In this document: in pieces, positions 50,127 to 62,033 of the stretch
How the letters are laid out: the number at the start of each line of letters is the position of its first letter
Numbering within the stretch: the first letter of the stretch is position 1
NCBI RefSeq assembly: GCF_019802345.1
Contig: NZ_JAINDZ010000006.1
Location: 1-64,000 of the forward strand
DNA: 64,000 nucleotides
Source: Methylosinus sp. Sm6
GTDB lineage: Bacteria > Pseudomonadota > Alphaproteobacteria > Rhizobiales > Beijerinckiaceae
Direction of reading: 5' to 3'
Translations under genes and position numbers: made by a program
The notes under the pieces: generated by a model
The model's database searches: none
What the model was told of the DNA's origin: nothing
Seen by the model: only the letters and a program-made list of their open reading frames with translations

Positions 50127-51874
50127 CGACGCCGCACCCCCCTGCGCCGAAGCCGCTCGGGCGCTTTCTCGCGGCGCTCTTTTCCATCTCGCTCGACAAG
50201 AGCGGCGCGCGCATGCGCTTCGTCGCGGGCTGCTTTCTCTGCCTCTATCTCGGCATTGGCGCGCGTCTCGCCTATCTCGGCTTCAAGCCGGAGCCGCCGA
50301 CCGTGCGCCGCGCCGCAGCCGACGCCGTCGCCGCCGCGCGTCCCGACGTGCTCGACCGCAATGGCGAGATTCTCGCGACCGATGTGAAGACCATGTCGGT
50401 GTTCGCCGAGCCGCGCCGCATCATCGACAAGGACGAGGCGACCGAGCTTCTCACCGCCGTGCTGCCCAATGTCGACCCGCGCGAGCTGCGCGAGCGCTTA
50501 GGGTCGCGCAAGGGCTTCGTGTGGGTGAAGCGCGAGGTGACGCCGCATCAGCGCGACGAGGTGTTCCATCTCGGCCTGCCGGGCGTCGGGCTGCTGCCGG
50601 AGAACCGGCGCGTCTATCCCGCCGGGCCGATCGCGGCGCATGTGCTCGGCTATGTGAACATCGACAATGCCGGCATCGCCGGAATCGAGAAATATATCGA
50701 CGGCCAGGGCCTCGCCGACCTGCATGGCTTCGGCTTCAGCGTGACGCCCGAGGATCTGCGGCCGATCTCGCTCTCCGTCGACATCAGGGCGACTCATGCG
50801 CTGCGCGACGAGCTGGAGCGCGGCGTCGAGCATTTCAAGGCCAAGGCCGGCGCCGCGGCGATTCTCGACGTCAACACCGGGGAGGTGGTCGCGCTCGCCT
50901 CGCTCCCCGACTATGATCCGAACAAGCCGCCGGACATGCGCGACCAGACCTATATCAACCGCATGAATGTCGGCGTCTATGAGATGGGCTCGACCTTCAA
51001 GGCGTTGACCATCGCCATGGCGCTCGATTCCGGCAAGGTCAATCTCAACTCGCGGCTCGACGCGCGCGGCGCCTTGAGCTTCGGCCGCTTCCGCATTCAC
51101 GATTATCACGCGCAGAACCGCGCGCTGACCGTGCCGGAGGTGTTCACCTATTCTTCCAACATCGGCACCGCGCGCATGGCGCTCGGCCAGGGCGTCGAGC
51201 GGCACAAGACTTTTCTGCGCAAGATGGGCCAGCTCACGCGCATGCGCACCGAGCTGCCCGAGAGCGCCGAGCCGATCGTGCCGAGGAGCTGGGGCGAGCT
51301 CAACACCATGACCATCGCATTCGGCCATGGTCTCGCCGTCGCGCCGCTGCAGGCGATGATGGCGGTCGGCGCGCTCATGAACGGCGGCTATCTCATCACG
51401 CCGACATTCCTGAAGCGCAGCGAAGCCGAAGCCAAGAAGGACGCGCCGCAAGTGGTGAAGGCCGAGACCAGCGAGGCCATGCGCTATCTGATGCGGCTCA
51501 ACGCCGAGATCGGCACGGCCAAGAAGGTCGACGTCGAGGGCTATTATGTCGGCGGCAAGACCGGCACGGCGGAAAAAGTCGTCGGTAAGCATTATTCCAA
51601 GAATCGTCTGTTCACCACATTCATGGCCGTGGCCCCGTCCGACAAGCCGAAATATCTGTTCCTCACCATCATGGACGAGCCGCAGGGGCTGCCCGAGACG
51701 CATGGCTACGCCACCGCCGCCTATAACGCCGGCGCGGTGACCGCGCAGATCATCGAGCGCGCGGGGCCGATCCTCGGCCTGCCGCCGCGCTTCGAACGGC
51801 CGCAGCTGCCGTTCCCGCTGCTTTCCAAGCTCTACCCCCAGGCCAATGTGACGGCGGGCGGAGGAGGACATTGA
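50123..51874 (+). CDS. ftsI: Septal peptidoglycan transpeptidase FtsI (PBP3)
   Basis: Class B penicillin-binding protein that cross-links septal peptidoglycan with FtsW. The 583 residues have a cytoplasmic tail, a membrane anchor (about 32-53), the PBP dimer domain, and a transpeptidase domain with nucleophile Ser290 in SxxK (STFK, 290-293), the SxN motif (YSSNIG) and KTGTAE. The start overlaps the ftsL stop (ATGA). The stop overlaps murE (TGATG). Confidence 0.96.
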   Translation: MTTPHPPAPKPLGRFLAALFSISLDKSGARMRFVAGCFLCLYLGIGARLAYLGFKPEPPTVRRAAADAVAAARPDVLDRNGEILATDVKTMSVFAEPRRIIDKDEATELLTAVLPNVDPRELRERLGSRKGFVWVKREVTPHQRDEVFHLGLPGVGLLPENRRVYPAGPIAAHVLGYVNIDNAGIAGIEKYIDGQGLADLHGFGFSVTPEDLRPISLSVDIRATHALRDELERGVEHFKAKAGAAAILDVNTGEVVALASLPDYDPNKPPDMRDQTYINRMNVGVYEMGSTFKALTIAMALDSGKVNLNSRLDARGALSFGRFRIHDYHAQNRALTVPEVFTYSSNIGTARMALGQGVERHKTFLRKMGQLTRMRTELPESAEPIVPRSWGELNTMTIAFGHGLAVAPLQAMMAVGALMNGGYLITPTFLKRSEAEAKKDAPQVVKAETSEAMRYLMRLNAEIGTAKKVDVEGYYVGGKTGTAEKVVGKHYSKNRLFTTFMAVAPSDKPKYLFLTIMDEPQGLPETHGYATAAYNAGAVTAQIIERAGPILGLPPRFERPQLPFPLLSKLYPQANVTAGGGGH

Positions 51875-53325
51875 TGAAGCTCTCGCAGCTTCTCGGCGCG
51901 GCCGCCGCCGCCGGGCTCGGCGATCTCGACATCGCCGGCGTCACGGCCGACAGCCGCGAGGCCCGTGACGGCTACGCCTTCTTCGCCGTGCCGGGACACG
52001 CCGGCGACGGCCTCGCTTTCGCCGAAGACGCGCGGGCGCGCGGCGCGAGCGTCGTCGTCGCGCCGCGCGCGGCGGAGATCGGCCTGCCGCTGGTCGTCGT
52101 TCCCGACGTGCGCGCCGCGCTCGCCCATGCGGCGGCGAAATTCTATCCGCGCCAGCCGCAGATCGTCGCCGCCGTCACCGGCACCAGCGGCAAGAGCTCG
52201 GTCGTCGATTTCCTGCGCCAGATCTGGATTGCGCTCGGCCGTGAGGCGGCGTCGCTCGGCACCATCGGCGTCATCGACAAGACTGGCGCGCATTACGGCG
52301 CGCTGACGACGCCGGGACCCGTCGCGCTGCACCAGACCCTCGACGATCTTTGCGCGCGCGGCGTCTCGCATCTCGCCATGGAGGCGTCCTCGCTCGGCGT
52401 CGACCAGCGCCGGCTCGACGGCATGCGGCTCTCGGTCGGCGCCTTCACCAATTTCTCGCGCGACCATCTCGATCATCATCACGACCTCGAGGAGTATTTT
52501 TCCGCGAAGATGCGCCTCTTCGACACGCTGCTGCAAAAGGGACAGACCGCGGTGATCGACGCCGACAGCGCTGTCGCCGCGCGAGTCGCGGCGGTTTGCG
52601 CCGCGCGCGGCCTCGTTCTCTTCGACGTCGGCGCGAAGGGCCGCGCGATCGAGCTGCTTTCGGTCGCGCCGAGCGCGCTCGCGACGCGCATGAGTCTGCG
52701 TCACGCGGGCGAAACCTATGACGTCGCGCTGCCGCTCGCCGGCGGCTTTCAAGTCTCCAACGCGCTCGTCGCGGCCGGCATGGCGATCGCGAGCGGCGAA
52801 GCGCCCGCCCGCGTCTTCGCCGCGCTCGAGAATTTGCGCGGCGCGCCGGGGCGGCTCGAATTGATCGGCGCGCGCGACGGCGCGCCGGTGTTCGTCGATT
52901 ATGCGCATAAGCCCGACGCGCTCGACAAGGTGCTCGCCACTGTGCGCGAGCTGGCGAAGGGCCGGCTCGTCGTCGTCTTCGGCGCCGGCGGCGACCGCGA
53001 CAAGGGCAAGCGTCCCTTGATGGGCGAGATCGCCGCGCGCACGGCCGATGTCGTCGTCGTCACCGACGACAATCCGCGCAGCGAGGAGCCGTCTTCGATC
53101 CGCGCCGCCATTCTCGACGCCGCGCGCGCCGGCGGCGGCGCCGAAATTCACGAGATCGGCGATCGCCGCGCGGCGATCGAGACGGCGATCTCCTGGCTGC
53201 GCGACGGCGACGCCTTGATCGTCGCCGGCAAGGGCCATGAATCGGGCCAGATCATCGGCGATCAGGTCCTCCCCTTTTCGGATCGGGCCGTCGTCGAGGC
53301 GGCGTTGCGAGGCAGGGCCGGATGA
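51874..53325 (+). CDS. murE: UDP-MurNAc-tripeptide synthetase MurE
   Basis: Adds the third stem-peptide residue to UDP-MurNAc-L-Ala-D-Glu. The 483 residues have the ATP loop TGTSGKSS (102-109) and Mur ligase domains. The DNPR motif (399-402) marks specificity for meso-diaminopimelate, as expected in Gram-negatives. The ATG at 51874 has GGAGGAGG just upstream; it overlaps the ftsI stop by one base. The stop overlaps murF. Confidence 0.96.
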   Translation: MKLSQLLGAAAAAGLGDLDIAGVTADSREARDGYAFFAVPGHAGDGLAFAEDARARGASVVVAPRAAEIGLPLVVVPDVRAALAHAAAKFYPRQPQIVAAVTGTSGKSSVVDFLRQIWIALGREAASLGTIGVIDKTGAHYGALTTPGPVALHQTLDDLCARGVSHLAMEASSLGVDQRRLDGMRLSVGAFTNFSRDHLDHHHDLEEYFSAKMRLFDTLLQKGQTAVIDADSAVAARVAAVCAARGLVLFDVGAKGRAIELLSVAPSALATRMSLRHAGETYDVALPLAGGFQVSNALVAAGMAIASGEAPARVFAALENLRGAPGRLELIGARDGAPVFVDYAHKPDALDKVLATVRELAKGRLVVVFGAGGDRDKGKRPLMGEIAARTADVVVVTDDNPRSEEPSSIRAAILDAARAGGGAEIHEIGDRRAAIETAISWLRDGDALIVAGKGHESGQIIGDQVLPFSDRAVVEAALRGRAG

Positions 53326-54743
53326 AAGCAGAACCGCTATGGTCGGGGCTCGGACTGGTCGGAGCGCTGCGCGCGCGCGTCAGCGGCGGCCTGCCGCGCG
53401 ACGTCTCTGGAATCTCGATCGACACGCGCACGCTCGCGCCGGGCGATCTCTTCTTTGCGATCAAGGGCGAAGCGCGCGACGGACATGAGTTTGTCGCCGG
53501 CGCCTTCGAGCGCGGCGCCGCCGGCGCCGTCGTCGACGAGGCGCATGCTGGCGCGCTCGCCGGCCTCGCGCCGCTCTATGTCGTCAAGGATGTGCAGGAG
53601 GCGCTGGAGCGGCTCGGCGCGCGCGCGCGTGAACGCTCCAATGCTTATGTCGTCGGCGTCACCGGCTCCGTCGGCAAGACCTCGACGAAGGAGATGGCCG
53701 CCGCCGTGCTGTCGCGCTTCGGCGCGACGCATGCCTCGGCGGCGTCCTACAATAATCAATGGGGCGTGCCGCTGTCGCTCTCGCGCATGCCGGCCGCGAC
53801 GCGCTTCGGCGTGTTCGAGATCGGCATGAATCATGCCGGCGAGATCGCTTCGCTCGCGCCGCTCGTCGAGCCGCATGTGGCGTTGGTGACGCGCGTCGCG
53901 CCGGTGCATCTCGAGCATTTCGCCTCGCTCGAGGCTATCGCCGACGCCAAGGCGGAGATTTTCTCCGGCGTCGTCGACGGCGGCGTCGCCATTCTCAACC
54001 GCGACGACGAGACCTTCGAGCGGCTGCTCGAAGCCGCGACCGCCTCGAGGGCCGCCCATGTGTTCGGCTTCGGCGTCTCGGAAGGCGCACAGGCGCGGCT
54101 GCTCTCCTATGATCCGCGCGAAAATGTCGTCGAGGCGGATATTTTCGGGCGGCGGCTGCGCTATCGCATCGGCGCGCCGGGGCGCCATTTCGCGCTCAAT
54201 TCGCTCGCCGTGCTGAGCGTCGTCCATGTGCTCGATCTCGATCTCGCGCTGGCCGCGGCGGCGCTCGCCGATTTCGCGCCGCCCAAGGGGCGCGGGCGCC
54301 GCGAGCTGCTGCCGGCCGGCGCGGCGCCGATGACGTTGATCGACGAGAGCTACAACGCCAATCCGACCTCCATGCGCGCGGCGATCGAATTGCTCGGCGC
54401 GGAACGGCCGCTCGGGCGGCGCATCGCCGTGCTCGGCGATATGCTGGAGCTCGGACCGACCGCCGGCGAGCTGCACGCCGAGCTGGCGCGGGATCTCGAG
54501 GCGGCGGGCGTGGATCTTCTGTTCACCGCTGGCCCGCTGATGGCGCGGCTCTTCTACGCCGCGCCCGAGCGAATGCGCGGCGCGCATCGCGCCACGGCGC
54601 GCGAGCTGGAGGAGGCCGTGCTCGATGCGATCGGCTCCGGCGACGTCGTGATGGTCAAAGGCTCGAATGGCTCGCGCATGACGCGGATCGTCGAGTCGAT
54701 AAGGGCGAGATTCGCTCCCGCGCCGGAGGGCGCGGCGGAGTAG
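53322..54743 (+). CDS. murF: UDP-MurNAc-tripeptide:D-Ala-D-Ala ligase MurF
   Basis: Adds D-Ala-D-Ala to complete the pentapeptide precursor. The 473 residues have the N-terminal uridine domain ([18 protein letters not shown]), ATP loop [13 protein letters not shown] (about 112-124), the MNHAGEI motif, and a C domain with [15 protein letters not shown]. The order murE-murF and the ATGA overlap are standard. Confidence 0.96.
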   Translation: MKAEPLWSGLGLVGALRARVSGGLPRDVSGISIDTRTLAPGDLFFAIKGEARDGHEFVAGAFERGAAGAVVDEAHAGALAGLAPLYVVKDVQEALERLGARARERSNAYVVGVTGSVGKTSTKEMAAAVLSRFGATHASAASYNNQWGVPLSLSRMPAATRFGVFEIGMNHAGEIASLAPLVEPHVALVTRVAPVHLEHFASLEAIADAKAEIFSGVVDGGVAILNRDDETFERLLEAATASRAAHVFGFGVSEGAQARLLSYDPRENVVEADIFGRRLRYRIGAPGRHFALNSLAVLSVVHVLDLDLALAAAALADFAPPKGRGRRELLPAGAAPMTLIDESYNANPTSMRAAIELLGAERPLGRRIAVLGDMLELGPTAGELHAELARDLEAAGVDLLFTAGPLMARLFYAAPERMRGAHRATARELEEAVLDAIGSGDVVMVKGSNGSRMTRIVESIRARFAPAPEGAAE

Positions 54744-54754
54744 AGGAAAATCCG

Positions 54755-55837
54755 ATGCTGACGCTGCTCGCGGACTTCTCCAATCTGTTCAGTCCGCTCA
54801 ATCTCTTCCGCTACATCACCTTCCGCGCCGCCGGCGCGGCGGCGACGGCGCTCGCCTTCGTCTTCTTCTTCGGCCCCGGAATCATCGCGGCGTTGCGCAT
54901 CAAGCAGGGCAAGGGGCAGCCGATCCGCGAGGACGGACCGGCGAGCCATCTGCTCACCAAGAAGGGCACGCCGACCATGGGCGGGCTGATGATCCTCTCG
55001 GGCCTGCTCGTCGCCACATTGCTGTGGGCCAATCTGAAGAATCCTTATGTCTGGATCGTCATCCTCGTCACCGCCTGCTTCGGCGCGATCGGCTTCTACG
55101 ACGATTATCTGAAGGTGACGAAACAGTCGCACAAGGGCTTCTCCGGAAAGGCGCGGCTCGCGCTCGAATTTCTCGTCGCGGCGCTCGCCTGCTATGCGCT
55201 GACGCGCATCGGCGGCGAGAACATGTCGAAGCTCGCTCTGCCGATGGTCAAGGGCTTCGCCTTCTCGCTCGGCTGGTTCTTCCTCGCCTTCGGCGCCTTC
55301 GTCGTCGTCGCGGCGGGCAATTGCGTCAATCTCACCGATGGGCTCGACGGGCTCGCCATCGTGCCCTCGATGATCGCCGCCGGCGCCTTTGCGATCATCG
55401 CCTATCTCGCCGGCAATTCGATCTTCTCGGATTACCTCGGCATCAATCACATCGCCGGCACCGGCGAGCTCACCATCGTCTGCGCCGCAGTGATCGGCGC
55501 CGGGCTCGGCTTCCTGTGGTTCAACGCGCCGCCGGCGCAGATCTTCATGGGCGACACCGGCTCGCTGGCGCTCGGCGGGCTGCTCGGCGCCATTGCGGTG
55601 GCCATCAAGCAGGAGTTCGTGCTCGTCATCATCGGCGGCCTGTTCGTGCTCGAGGGCGCCTCGGTGATCGTGCAGGTCGCATCGTTCAAGCTCACCGGCA
55701 AGCGTGTGTTCCGCATGGCGCCGATCCATCATCATTTCGAGCAGATGGGCTGGACCGAGCCGCAGATCGTTATCCGCTTCTGGATCATCGCCTTCGTGCT
55801 GGCCCTCATCGGCCTCTCGACTCTGAAGCTGAGGTGA
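54755..55837 (+). CDS. mraY: Phospho-MurNAc-pentapeptide transferase MraY
   Basis: Integral membrane enzyme that makes lipid I from UDP-MurNAc-pentapeptide and undecaprenyl phosphate. The 360 residues form ten membrane segments. Catalytic and Mg motifs are [25 protein letters not shown] and HHHFEQMGW. It starts 11 bases after murF and ends three bases before murD. Confidence 0.97.
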   Translation: MLTLLADFSNLFSPLNLFRYITFRAAGAAATALAFVFFFGPGIIAALRIKQGKGQPIREDGPASHLLTKKGTPTMGGLMILSGLLVATLLWANLKNPYVWIVILVTACFGAIGFYDDYLKVTKQSHKGFSGKARLALEFLVAALACYALTRIGGENMSKLALPMVKGFAFSLGWFFLAFGAFVVVAAGNCVNLTDGLDGLAIVPSMIAAGAFAIIAYLAGNSIFSDYLGINHIAGTGELTIVCAAVIGAGLGFLWFNAPPAQIFMGDTGSLALGGLLGAIAVAIKQEFVLVIIGGLFVLEGASVIVQVASFKLTGKRVFRMAPIHHHFEQMGWTEPQIVIRFWIIAFVLALIGLSTLKLR

Positions 55838-55840
55838 GCA

Positions 55841-57265
55841 ATGACGCCGGTCACGACATTCGCGCATCGCAGCGTCGCCCTGTTCGGCCTCGGCGGCTCC
55901 GGCCTCTCGACCGCGCGCGCGCTGATCGCCGGCGGCGCGACGGTCGCCGCCTGGGACGATGGCGAGGCGGGCCGCGCCAAGGCGGCGGCGCAGGGGATCG
56001 AGCTCGTCGATTTGTCGAGCGCCGATTGGAGCGGCTTCGACGCGCTGGTGCTGTCGCCCGGCGTGCCGCTCACGCATCCGACGCCGCATTGGACCGTGGA
56101 GCGCGCGCGCGCGGCGGGGATCGAGATCATCGGCGATATCGAGCTGTTTTGTCGCGAGCGCGAGCGCCATGCGCCGGGCGCGATCTTCATCGCCATCACC
56201 GGCACCAATGGCAAATCGACGACGACGGCGCTGATCGCCCATATTCTGCGCCGCGCCGGCAAGGATGTGCAGCTCGGCGGCAATATCGGCACGCCGATCC
56301 TCGATCTCGAGCCGCCGTCGGAGGAGCGCATTCACGTCGTCGAATGCTCCTCCTTCCAGATCGATCTCGCGCCCTCGCTGGCGCCGACGATCGGCACTCT
56401 CATCAATCTGACGCCCGATCACATCGACCGTCATGGGACGATGGAGAATTATGCGGCGGTGAAGGAGCGGCTCGTCGAGGGCGCCGACATCGCGCTCGTC
56501 GGCGTCGACGACGCTTACTCTCATGCGATCGGCGCGAGGCTCATGCAGGCGCATTGCGAAGGCCAGCGCGTCATTCCGGTCTCGGCGACGCGCGCGCTCG
56601 ATTGGGGCTTTTACGTCGAGAACGGCAAGGTGATCTATCGCGAGGCCGGACATGGGCCGGAGGAGGCGGAGACGCTCGGCGACCTCGCCGATGCGCGGGC
56701 GCTGCGCGGCGCGCATAATGCGCAGAACGCCGCTTTCGCCGCCGCCGCCGTCTGGCATTGCGGCCTCTGCTGCGAGGAGATCGCGGGCGGCCTCGCCGAT
56801 TATCCGGGCCTGCCGCATCGGATGGAGGAGGTCGGCCGCCGCGGCCGCGTGCTGTTCGTCAACGACTCCAAGGCGACCAACGCCGACGCCGCCGAGAAGG
56901 CGCTGCTCTCCTTCGACGACATCTTCTGGATCGCCGGCGGCAAGGCCAAGGAAGGCGGCGTCGAGCCGCTGCGTCCGCTGTTTCCGCGCATCCGCAAGGC
57001 CTATCTGATCGGCGCCGCCGCGCAGGATTTCGAGCGCACGCTGCACGGCGCCGTCGAGCTCGAGCAATGTGGAACGCTCGACCGCGCGCTTCGCCGCGCG
57101 GCCGAGGATGCGGCGCTGAGCGATGCGCGCGAGCCGGTCGTGCTGCTGTCGCCGGCCTGCGCCTCCTATGACCAATTCGCCAATTTCGAAGCGCGCGGCG
57201 ACGCCTTTCGGCGCCTCGCGCAGGATATGCATGCGCAATCTCGCGACTCCGGAGAAGCCTCATGA
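55841..57265 (+). CDS. murD: UDP-MurNAc-L-alanine:D-glutamate ligase MurD
   Basis: Adds D-glutamate to UDP-MurNAc-L-Ala. The 474 residues show the nucleotide-binding [11 protein letters not shown], the ATP loop [10 protein letters not shown] (121-130), ECSSFQID and [15 protein letters not shown]. Depends on D-Glu from murI, encoded 8 kb upstream. The stop overlaps the ftsW start (ATGA). Confidence 0.96.
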   Translation: MTPVTTFAHRSVALFGLGGSGLSTARALIAGGATVAAWDDGEAGRAKAAAQGIELVDLSSADWSGFDALVLSPGVPLTHPTPHWTVERARAAGIEIIGDIELFCRERERHAPGAIFIAITGTNGKSTTTALIAHILRRAGKDVQLGGNIGTPILDLEPPSEERIHVVECSSFQIDLAPSLAPTIGTLINLTPDHIDRHGTMENYAAVKERLVEGADIALVGVDDAYSHAIGARLMQAHCEGQRVIPVSATRALDWGFYVENGKVIYREAGHGPEEAETLGDLADARALRGAHNAQNAAFAAAAVWHCGLCCEEIAGGLADYPGLPHRMEEVGRRGRVLFVNDSKATNADAAEKALLSFDDIFWIAGGKAKEGGVEPLRPLFPRIRKAYLIGAAAQDFERTLHGAVELEQCGTLDRALRRAAEDAALSDAREPVVLLSPACASYDQFANFEARGDAFRRLAQDMHAQSRDSGEAS

Positions 57266-58407
57266 TCTCGCGCGCGGAGCGTACGACCTTTTCCGATTGG
57301 GCCTGGACGATCGACCATTGGCTGCTGGCGAGCATCGCGCTGCTGATCGTCAGCGGTCTCGTGTTCTCGATGGCCGGCAGTCCCGCGGTCGCGGAGCGGC
57401 TGCATCTTTCCACCTTTCACTTCGTCAATCGCCAGGTGATGTATCTCGCGCCGGCGCTCGTCGTGATGATCGGCGTCTCCTTCCTCTCGCCGCGCCATGT
57501 GCGCCGCGCGGCGCTCGTGCTGTGGCTCGTCGCGCTCGCCCTCGTCGTGGCCACCTTGTTCTTCGGCCAGGAGGTGAAGGGCGCGCGCCGCTGGATTTTC
57601 GGCGTGCAGCCCTCCGAATTTCTGAAGCCGGCCTTCGTCATCGTCGCCGCCTGGGCTTTTTCCGAAGGCGCGAAGCGCAAGGATGTTCCGGGCAGCGTGC
57701 TCGCCATCATCCTTCTGCCCGTCACCATCGCGCCGCTGGCGCTGCAGCCCGATATCGGCCAGACCATACTGGTCTCGCTCGTCTGGGCGGGACTGCTGTT
57801 CATGGCCGGCATTCATTGGTTCTGGGTCGTCGGCGTCGGCGGCGCCGGAGCGATGGGGGTGGTCGCGGCCTATAAATTCCTGCCGCATGTTCATGCGCGC
57901 ATCACCCGCTTTCTGGAGCCGCAGGCGACGGGGCAGGGGGTCGCCGACACGTTCCAGGCCGACACCGCGCTCGACAGCTTCATCGGCGGCTCCTGGCTCG
58001 GCAAGGGGCCGGGCGAAGGGACGATGAAGCGCATCCTGCCCGACGCGCATACGGATTTCATTTTCGCCGTCGTCGGCGAGGAGTTCGGCGTCATCGTCTG
58101 CATGGCGCTCGCCTCGGTGTTCGCCTTCATCGTCCTGCGCGGGCTGTCGTCCGCCGCGCGCAACGAAGATGCGTTCTGCGGCTTTGCGACGGCCGGGCTC
58201 GTCATGCTGTTCGGCCTGCAGAGCTGCATCAACATGGCCGTCAATCTGCAATTGATGCCGGCCAAGGGCATGACGCTGCCTTTCGTCTCCTATGGCGGCT
58301 CCTCGCTCATCTCGCTCGCGCTCGGCATGGGCTTTCTGCTCGCGGTCACGCGCAAGCGCCCGAACATCGAAGCGGCGGCCGGCTTCCCGGCGGGAGCGGC
58401 GGCGTGA
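57262..58407 (+). CDS. ftsW: Septal peptidoglycan polymerase FtsW
   Basis: SEDS-family glycosyltransferase that works with FtsI at the septum. The 381 residues form ten membrane segments. Family motifs include [17 protein letters not shown] (polymerase/lipid II path), QPDIGQT, the large periplasmic loop with [21 protein letters not shown] and PFVSYGGSS near the end. Its stop overlaps the GTG of murG. Confidence 0.96.
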   Translation: MISRAERTTFSDWAWTIDHWLLASIALLIVSGLVFSMAGSPAVAERLHLSTFHFVNRQVMYLAPALVVMIGVSFLSPRHVRRAALVLWLVALALVVATLFFGQEVKGARRWIFGVQPSEFLKPAFVIVAAWAFSEGAKRKDVPGSVLAIILLPVTIAPLALQPDIGQTILVSLVWAGLLFMAGIHWFWVVGVGGAGAMGVVAAYKFLPHVHARITRFLEPQATGQGVADTFQADTALDSFIGGSWLGKGPGEGTMKRILPDAHTDFIFAVVGEEFGVIVCMALASVFAFIVLRGLSSAARNEDAFCGFATAGLVMLFGLQSCINMAVNLQLMPAKGMTLPFVSYGGSSLISLALGMGFLLAVTRKRPNIEAAAGFPAGAAA

Positions 58408-59507
58408 AGACGAGGCCCGTGCTCCTCGCCGCCGGCGGCACCGGCGGCCATTTGTTCCCCGCCGAGGCGCTGGCCCATGCGCTGCGCGCGCGCGGCGTCG
58501 AGGTCGAGCTCGTCACCGACGAGCGCGCGCTGCGCTACGGCGGCGAATTTCCCGCGCGCGCCATGCATACCATCGCCGCGGCGACGCCGCGCGGCGGCTC
58601 GGCGCTCGACAAGGCGCGCGCCATCGCGCTGCTCGGCTTCGGAACCTTGCAGGCGCTGCGTCATCTGCGCCGCCTGCGCCCGCGCGCCGTGGTCGGCTTC
58701 GGCGGCTATCCGAGCGTGCCGCCGCTGTTCGCCGCGACCTTGCTGCGCGTTCCGACCGTGCTGCACGAAGCCAATGCGGTGATGGGCCGCGCCAACGCCT
58801 TTCTCGCGCGGCGCGTCGACAGCATCGCGGCGGGCTTTCCACTCGCCGGCGTCCCCGATGCGCTCGCGCGCAAGATCACCGTCACCGGCAATCCGCTGCG
58901 GCCGGCCGCGCTGGCGGCCGCACAGCGCCCCTATCCGGATTTCGCCGACGGCAAATTGCGCCTACTCGTCACCGGCGGCTCGCAGGGCGCGCGCATCATG
59001 GCGGACATCGCGCCGCCCGCGCTCGAATCGCTGCGACAAGAGCTGCGCGAGCGCATCGAGCTGACGCAGCAGACGCGCGAGGAAGATCTCGCGCGCGTCG
59101 CCACATCTCACGCGCGCGCAGGGATCGTTGCGCAGATCGCGCCCTTCTTCGCCGATCTTCCCGAGCGCATCGCGCGGGCGCATCTCGTCATCGCCCGCGC
59201 CGGCGCGTCGACCGTCACCGAGCTTTCCGTCATCGGCCGGCCGTCCATTCTCGTGCCGCTGCCGCATGCGCTCGATCAGGATCAGGCGGCCAACGCCGCC
59301 GTTCTCGCGCAGGCGGGCGCGGCGGAGGTCGTGCGCCAAGCGGATTTCACGCCGCAATGGCTCGCGGAGCGCATCGCCGATCTCGCCGCGCGTCCCGATC
59401 TGCTGACCGAACGCGCGCGCGCGGCGAAAGCGGTCGGCGTCGCCGACGCGGCCGAGCGCCTCGCCGATCTCGTGCTCGCCCTGTCCGAGCGAAGGAGCGT
59501 CTCATGA
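58404..59507 (+). CDS. murG: UDP-GlcNAc:lipid I GlcNAc transferase MurG
   Basis: Peripheral membrane glycosyltransferase that converts lipid I to lipid II. The 367 residues have the N-terminal glycine loop [10 protein letters not shown] (11-20), [17 protein letters not shown], and the donor site [11 protein letters not shown] with [16 protein letters not shown] start. Overlaps ftsW and murC by four bases each. Confidence 0.96.
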   Translation: MKTRPVLLAAGGTGGHLFPAEALAHALRARGVEVELVTDERALRYGGEFPARAMHTIAAATPRGGSALDKARAIALLGFGTLQALRHLRRLRPRAVVGFGGYPSVPPLFAATLLRVPTVLHEANAVMGRANAFLARRVDSIAAGFPLAGVPDALARKITVTGNPLRPAALAAAQRPYPDFADGKLRLLVTGGSQGARIMADIAPPALESLRQELRERIELTQQTREEDLARVATSHARAGIVAQIAPFFADLPERIARAHLVIARAGASTVTELSVIGRPSILVPLPHALDQDQAANAAVLAQAGAAEVVRQADFTPQWLAERIADLAARPDLLTERARAAKAVGVADAAERLADLVLALSERRSVS

Positions 59508-60910
59508 GACTTCCCGCCCGGCTCGGCCCCATTCATTTCATCGGCCTCGGCGGCATCGGCATGTCCGGCGTCGCCGAAATATTGCTCGCGCGCGGCTATG
59601 AGGTGCAGGGCACGGACGCCGCCGACGGCGCCAATCTGCAGCGGCTCGCCGGCAAGGGCGCGCGCGTGCATGTCGGCCATGGCGCGCAATGGCTGGGCGA
59701 AGCCGCCGTCGTCGTGATCTCGAGCGCGATCAAGCGCGACAATCCCGAGCTCGTGGAGGCGCGCCGTCGTCGCCTCCCCGTCGTGAAGCGCGCGGAGATG
59801 CTGGCGGAGCTGATGCGCGACAAGCGCTGCGTCGCCGTCGCCGGCACGCATGGCAAGACGACGACCACCTCGCTCGTCGCGACCTTGCTCGACGCTGGCG
59901 GATGCGATCCGACGGTGGTCAATGGCGGCATCATCAACGCCTATGGAACCAATGCGCGTCCCGGCGCCGGCGAGTGGATGGTGGTCGAAGCCGACGAGAG
60001 CGACGGCACCTTCTTGAAGCTGCCGGCCGAGGTGGCGATCGTCACCAATGTCGATCCCGAGCACCTCGATCATTTCGGCACATTCGAAGCGGTGAAGCAG
60101 GGCTTTCGCAGCTTCATCGAGAACCTGCCCTTCTATGGCTTCGCGGCGGTGTGCATGGATCATCCGACCGCGCGCGAGATCATCGAGGCGATCGAGGACC
60201 GCCGCATCATCGCCTATGGCGAGGACGAGCGCGCCGAGGCGCGTCTGGTCGGCCTCGAGCTGGCGGGGGGCGTCGGACGCTTTTCCGTCGTGATCCGCGA
60301 CCGCGACACGGGCGCTGTGACGCGCATAGACGATCTCGTGCTGCCGGCGGCGGGGCGGCACAATGCGCTCAATGCGACGGCGGCGATTGCGGTCGCGCAT
60401 CGTCTCGGCGTATCGGCCGATCAGATTCGCGCGGGGCTCGCGAGCTTCTCCGGCGTGAAGCGGCGCTTCACCAAGACCGGCGAGTGGAACGGCGTCGCGA
60501 TCTTCGACGATTACGGCCATCACCCGGTCGAGATCGCCGCGGTGCTGCGCGCCGCGCGCGCGTCGACCAAGGGCAGAGTGATCGCGATCATGCAGCCGCA
60601 TCGCTACACGCGGCTGCAATCCCTGTTCGATCAATTCGCCGCCTGCTTCGCCGACGCCGATGTGGCGCTGATCGCCGATGTGTATCCCGCCGGCGAGACG
60701 AAGATCGAGGGCGTCGACGGCGCCGCGCTCGCGCGCGCTGCGCGAGAGCAGGGACATGCGCGAACGTCGGCGCTCGCGTCGCCGAGCGAGCTGCCGAAGA
60801 TCGTGGCCGAGATCGCGGCGCCTGGCGATTATGTCGTGTTTCTCGGCGCCGGGGACATCACGAAATGGGCCTATGCGCTGCCTGCTCAGCTCGAGGAGCT
60901 GTCCCGATGA
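59504..60910 (+). CDS. murC: UDP-MurNAc:L-alanine ligase MurC
   Basis: First amino-acid ligase of the peptidoglycan pathway. The 468 residues have the N-terminal [15 protein letters not shown] loop [10 protein letters not shown] (114-123), EADESDG and the C-domain [10 protein letters not shown] and MQPHRYTR. The start MRLPARLG is taken because upstream frame is antisense-like sequence inside murG. A palindromic repeat pair lies between it and murB. Confidence 0.97.
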   Translation: MRLPARLGPIHFIGLGGIGMSGVAEILLARGYEVQGTDAADGANLQRLAGKGARVHVGHGAQWLGEAAVVVISSAIKRDNPELVEARRRRLPVVKRAEMLAELMRDKRCVAVAGTHGKTTTTSLVATLLDAGGCDPTVVNGGIINAYGTNARPGAGEWMVVEADESDGTFLKLPAEVAIVTNVDPEHLDHFGTFEAVKQGFRSFIENLPFYGFAAVCMDHPTAREIIEAIEDRRIIAYGEDERAEARLVGLELAGGVGRFSVVIRDRDTGAVTRIDDLVLPAAGRHNALNATAAIAVAHRLGVSADQIRAGLASFSGVKRRFTKTGEWNGVAIFDDYGHHPVEIAAVLRAARASTKGRVIAIMQPHRYTRLQSLFDQFAACFADADVALIADVYPAGETKIEGVDGAALARAAREQGHARTSALASPSELPKIVAEIAAPGDYVVFLGAGDITKWAYALPAQLEELSR

Positions 60911-60943
60911 CGCGCGCGCGCGCTCTCGAGACGCGCGCGCTTC

Positions 60944-61103
60944 CTTCTCCCACTCGTGGGAGAAGGTGGCCCCGCGTAGCGGGGTCGGATGAGGGTCCTC
61001 GCCGTCACGACGATTTCGAAGCGCTTCCAAGACATCACCAACCGCAGCCGCCCTCATCCGACCCGACTGCGTCGGGCCACCTTCTCCCGCAAGTGGGAGA
61101 AGA
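60944..61103. repeat. Head-to-head palindromic repeat pair (BIME-like), copy 3
   Basis: The first unit (60944-60997) has CTTCTCCCAC-TC-GTGGGAGAAG, then GGTGGCCCCGCGTAGCGGGG and TCGGATGAGGGTCC. The inverted unit (61050-61103) starts CCCTCATCCGACCCGAC and ends CTTCTCCCGCAAGTGGGAG. Unlike the copies at 4.2 and 20.3 kb it lies inside an operon, in the 214 bases between murC and murB. Confidence 0.88.
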
Positions 61104-61124
61104 AAGAGAGCACGGAGATTGTGG

Positions 61125-62033
61125 ATGAATTTATCCGGTCTCTCCGCCCTCCTCCCCGATCTTCGCGGCCGCCTCTCCGCCGACGAGCCGCTCGCGCCCT
61201 TCACCTGGTTTCGCGTCGGCGGGCCGGCGCAGTTCTTCTTCTCGCCGGCCGACGAAGCCGATCTTTCCTATTTCCTTTCGCGCCTGCCGCGCGACATTCC
61301 GGTCACGATCATCGGCCTCGGCTCCAATCTCATCATCCGCGACGGCGGAATTCCGGGCGTCGTCATCCGCCTCGGCGCCAAAGGCTTCGGCGAGATCGCG
61401 GTCGAAGCGGGGGAGCGGCTGCGCGTCGGCGCCGCGGTTCCGGATGTGAAGGCCGCGCGCGCCGCCGCCGACGCCGGCCTAGACGGGCTCGCTTTCTATC
61501 GCGGCATTCCCGGCGGCATAGGCGGCGCGCTGCGCATGAACGCCGGCGCCCATGGCGGCGAGACCAAGGATGCGCTGATCGAGGCGCGCGGCGTCGACCG
61601 CTCCGGCGCCGTCCGCGTCTTCTCCAACGCCGATATGGGCTTCTCCTATCGCCACAGCGAGGCGCCCGAGGATGTGATCTTCACGCAGGCGCTGTTCCAG
61701 GGCCGCAAGGGCGATCCGCAAGCCATTCTCGCCGAAATGGAGCGGATCACGCAGGCGCGCGAGGCCTCGCAGCCGATCCGCGAGAAGACCGGCGGCTCGA
61801 CCTTCCAGAACCCGCCCGGACACAAGGCCTGGCAGCTGATCGACGCCGCCGGCTGCCGCGGCCTCACGCTCGGCGACGCGCAGGTCAGCGAGATGCACTG
61901 CAATTTCCTCATCAACCGCGGCAGGGCTGCCGCCGCCGAGATCGAGGGGCTGGGCGAGGAGGTGCGGCGGCGGGTGCAAGCGGCGAGCGGCGTTCTCCTG
62001 CAATGGGAGATCAAGCGGATCGGCGTCCCATGA
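61125..62033 (+). CDS. murB: UDP-N-acetylenolpyruvylglucosamine reductase MurB
   Basis: FAD enzyme that makes UDP-MurNAc. From the ATG at 61125 it has 302 residues, type II (no extra C loop). Motifs are [39 protein letters not shown] and the GGSTFQNP serine. GGAG lies seven bases before the ATG; a TTG two codons earlier is the longer alternative. Its stop overlaps the next gene (ATGA), a membrane protein, where ddl would be expected. Confidence 0.96.
   Translation: MNLSGLSALLPDLRGRLSADEPLAPFTWFRVGGPAQFFFSPADEADLSYFLSRLPRDIPVTIIGLGSNLIIRDGGIPGVVIRLGAKGFGEIAVEAGERLRVGAAVPDVKAARAAADAGLDGLAFYRGIPGGIGGALRMNAGAHGGETKDALIEARGVDRSGAVRVFSNADMGFSYRHSEAPEDVIFTQALFQGRKGDPQAILAEMERITQAREASQPIREKTGGSTFQNPPGHKAWQLIDAAGCRGLTLGDAQVSEMHCNFLINRGRAAAAEIEGLGEEVRRRVQAASGVLLQWEIKRIGVP

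Noticed and set aside
58292-59503. Extension of murC into murG
   Set aside because: The extra part is out-of-frame murG sequence rich in Arg and Ala; family alignment puts the start at 59504.
60989-62029. Extension of the membrane protein through murB
   Set aside because: This is an alternative frame of murB; the ATG at 62030 overlaps the murB stop as other genes in the cluster do.
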